This document shows, piece after piece, positions 63,212 to 64,000 of a DNA stretch of 64,000 nt. The notes below the pieces were generated by a model that was not told the origin of the DNA, did no database searches, and was given only the letters and a program-made list of their open reading frames with translations. Position 1 is the stretch's first letter. Each line of letters begins with the position of its first letter. Source of the DNA: JADGGM01 sp027307005 (lineage in GTDB: Bacteria > Gemmatimonadota > Gemmatimonadetes > Gemmatimonadales > Gemmatimonadaceae). A program made the position numbers and the translations under genes. The DNA is taken from assembly GCA_035455745.1 (NCBI GenBank), contig DATIEP010000026.1, forward strand, positions 1-64,000, given 5' to 3'.

Positions 63212-64000
63212 ATGGTGGATGAGAGCGGGCTGCCCGCACGACGTCAGCCGCTCGATCGCGCGGCGATGGAGCGGGTCCTGGCGCGCGCAGCCGAATTGCA
63301 GGCGGCCGACGCCGATCCGACGGACACTGCGCTCAACGAAGATCAGCTGATCGAAGTCGCGCGCGAGGTCGGTCTCTCGCCCGAGCATCTCAAGCAGGCG
63401 CTCGCCGAAGAGCGAAGTCGCGCGCAAGTTCCAGACGAGAGCGGCTTGACAGCGCGACTGTTCGGTGCCGCTCACGTCCATGCATCGCGCACGATCAAAG
63501 GGACCGCCGCGACGACGCTGGACCGACTGGACATGTGGTTGCAACGCGAAGAGTCTATGCAGGTCAAGCGTCGTCTCCCAGATCGCATGCTCTGGGAGCC
63601 ACGCCCTGGCCTGTTCAGCGAGATGCGACGGCTGCTCAACGTGAGCGGGCGCGGCTACTACTTGCGGCCGACGCGCGAAGTCGGGGCGACCGTCGTGCCC
63701 GTCGACGCCGATCGCGTCCTCGTGCGGCTCGAGGCCGACCTGACCAACGTTCGAACCGAGCGCGCGGCCTCGGGCGCCGTGCTCGCGGGCGGCGGCGTGT
63801 TGGGCACGGGCGCGCTCATCGCACTCGGATTTTTCGTGCCGGTCGCGATCATTCCCGCGGCGGCGGCCGCCGTGGGCGGATACTTCGTCGCCCGGAGCCA
63901 CGCGCCGCTCGTTGCGCGCGCCCAACTGGCGCTGGAACAATTGCTCGACCGTTTGGAGCGCGGGGACAGTCCCCCGCGTCCGAACGTGATATCGGCGCTC
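63212..64000 (+). CDS. Membrane-anchored protein, cut by the window end
   Basis: An open frame of 263 codons starting at ATG 63212 and running off the end without a stop. The N-terminus has a helical part (RAAMERVLARAAELQAADAD) that looks like a small helical scaffold. A hydrophobic stretch around residues 190-230 contains SGAVLAGGGVLGTGALIALG and PVAIIPAAAAAVGGYFVA, two membrane helices. Composition and codon pattern match the neighbours. Family unknown; the missing C-terminus may hold a recognisable domain. Confidence 0.6.
   Translation, partial: MVDESGLPARRQPLDRAAMERVLARAAELQAADADPTDTALNEDQLIEVAREVGLSPEHLKQALAEERSRAQVPDESGLTARLFGAAHVHASRTIKGTAATTLDRLDMWLQREESMQVKRRLPDRMLWEPRPGLFSEMRRLLNVSGRGYYLRPTREVGATVVPVDADRVLVRLEADLTNVRTERAASGAVLAGGGVLGTGALIALGFFVPVAIIPAAAAAVGGYFVARSHAPLVARAQLALEQLLDRLERGDSPPRPNVISAL

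Overview
This is a GC-rich (roughly two-thirds GC), gene-dense stretch of bacterial chromosome. No rRNA, tRNA, CRISPR array, phage or insertion sequence was recognised. The gene mix points to Gemmatimonadota or a close relative such as Acidobacteriota: a PadR regulator paired with a large FtsX/MacB-type orphan permease, secreted M13, S9 and M20 peptidases, a BNR-propeller protein, a MauG-type peroxidase, PQQ-type propeller lipoproteins, and many lipoproteins of no known family. This phylum call is inference; no rRNA gene is present to settle it.

Layout. 0-13 kb: membrane acyltransferase, PBP4-type carboxypeptidase, saccharopine dehydrogenase-like reductase, molybdenum oxidoreductase, O-methyltransferase and an S9/M13 peptidase operon, with TGTCCGCC-rich repeats and long inverted repeats in the gaps between genes. 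12.5-23 kb: MauG-type peroxidase divergent from an IorAB-type molybdenum hydroxylase, a split ThDP decarboxylase with an aminotransferase, a PEBP protein, and a PadR/permease pair whose permease is frameshifted. 23-33 kb: DinB protein, a LicC-LicD-like fusion, BNR protein, P1 peptidase, PQQ-type dehydrogenase and an E1-alpha dehydrogenase subunit. 33-40 kb: a coupled Ser/Thr kinase and REC-GAF-GGDEF protein, threonine dehydratase, gyrA and a beta-hydroxyacid dehydrogenase. 40-45 kb: a tight four-gene operon (zinc alcohol dehydrogenase, thioesterase, SRPBCC, zinc ribbon), divergent from sucB-lpdA and closed by a clear terminator. 45-50 kb: ECF sigma factor with a putative anti-sigma, a D12 adenine methylase, a CoA transferase and a Lys/Ala-tailed helical protein. 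50-64 kb: otsA-otsB, a GHMP kinase/M20 peptidase/RNase H-like run, two glycosyltransferases, zinc-ribbon and cytochrome c proteins, an IDH/IPMDH-family enzyme, a thiolase, a lipoprotein and a gene cut by the window end.

Genes are packed tightly. At least ten neighbouring pairs overlap by 4 to 8 nt, mostly as ATGA or GTGA, so translational coupling looks common.

The strongest unexplained signal is not a gene. The heptamer GTTAGGC (complement GCCTAAC), usually inside CGTTAGGC, occurs about 85 times by eye count, roughly once per 750 bp, on both strands, in genes and gaps and in every permitted reading frame. Base composition alone predicts about 7. It behaves like a DNA uptake sequence or another genome-wide recognition motif.
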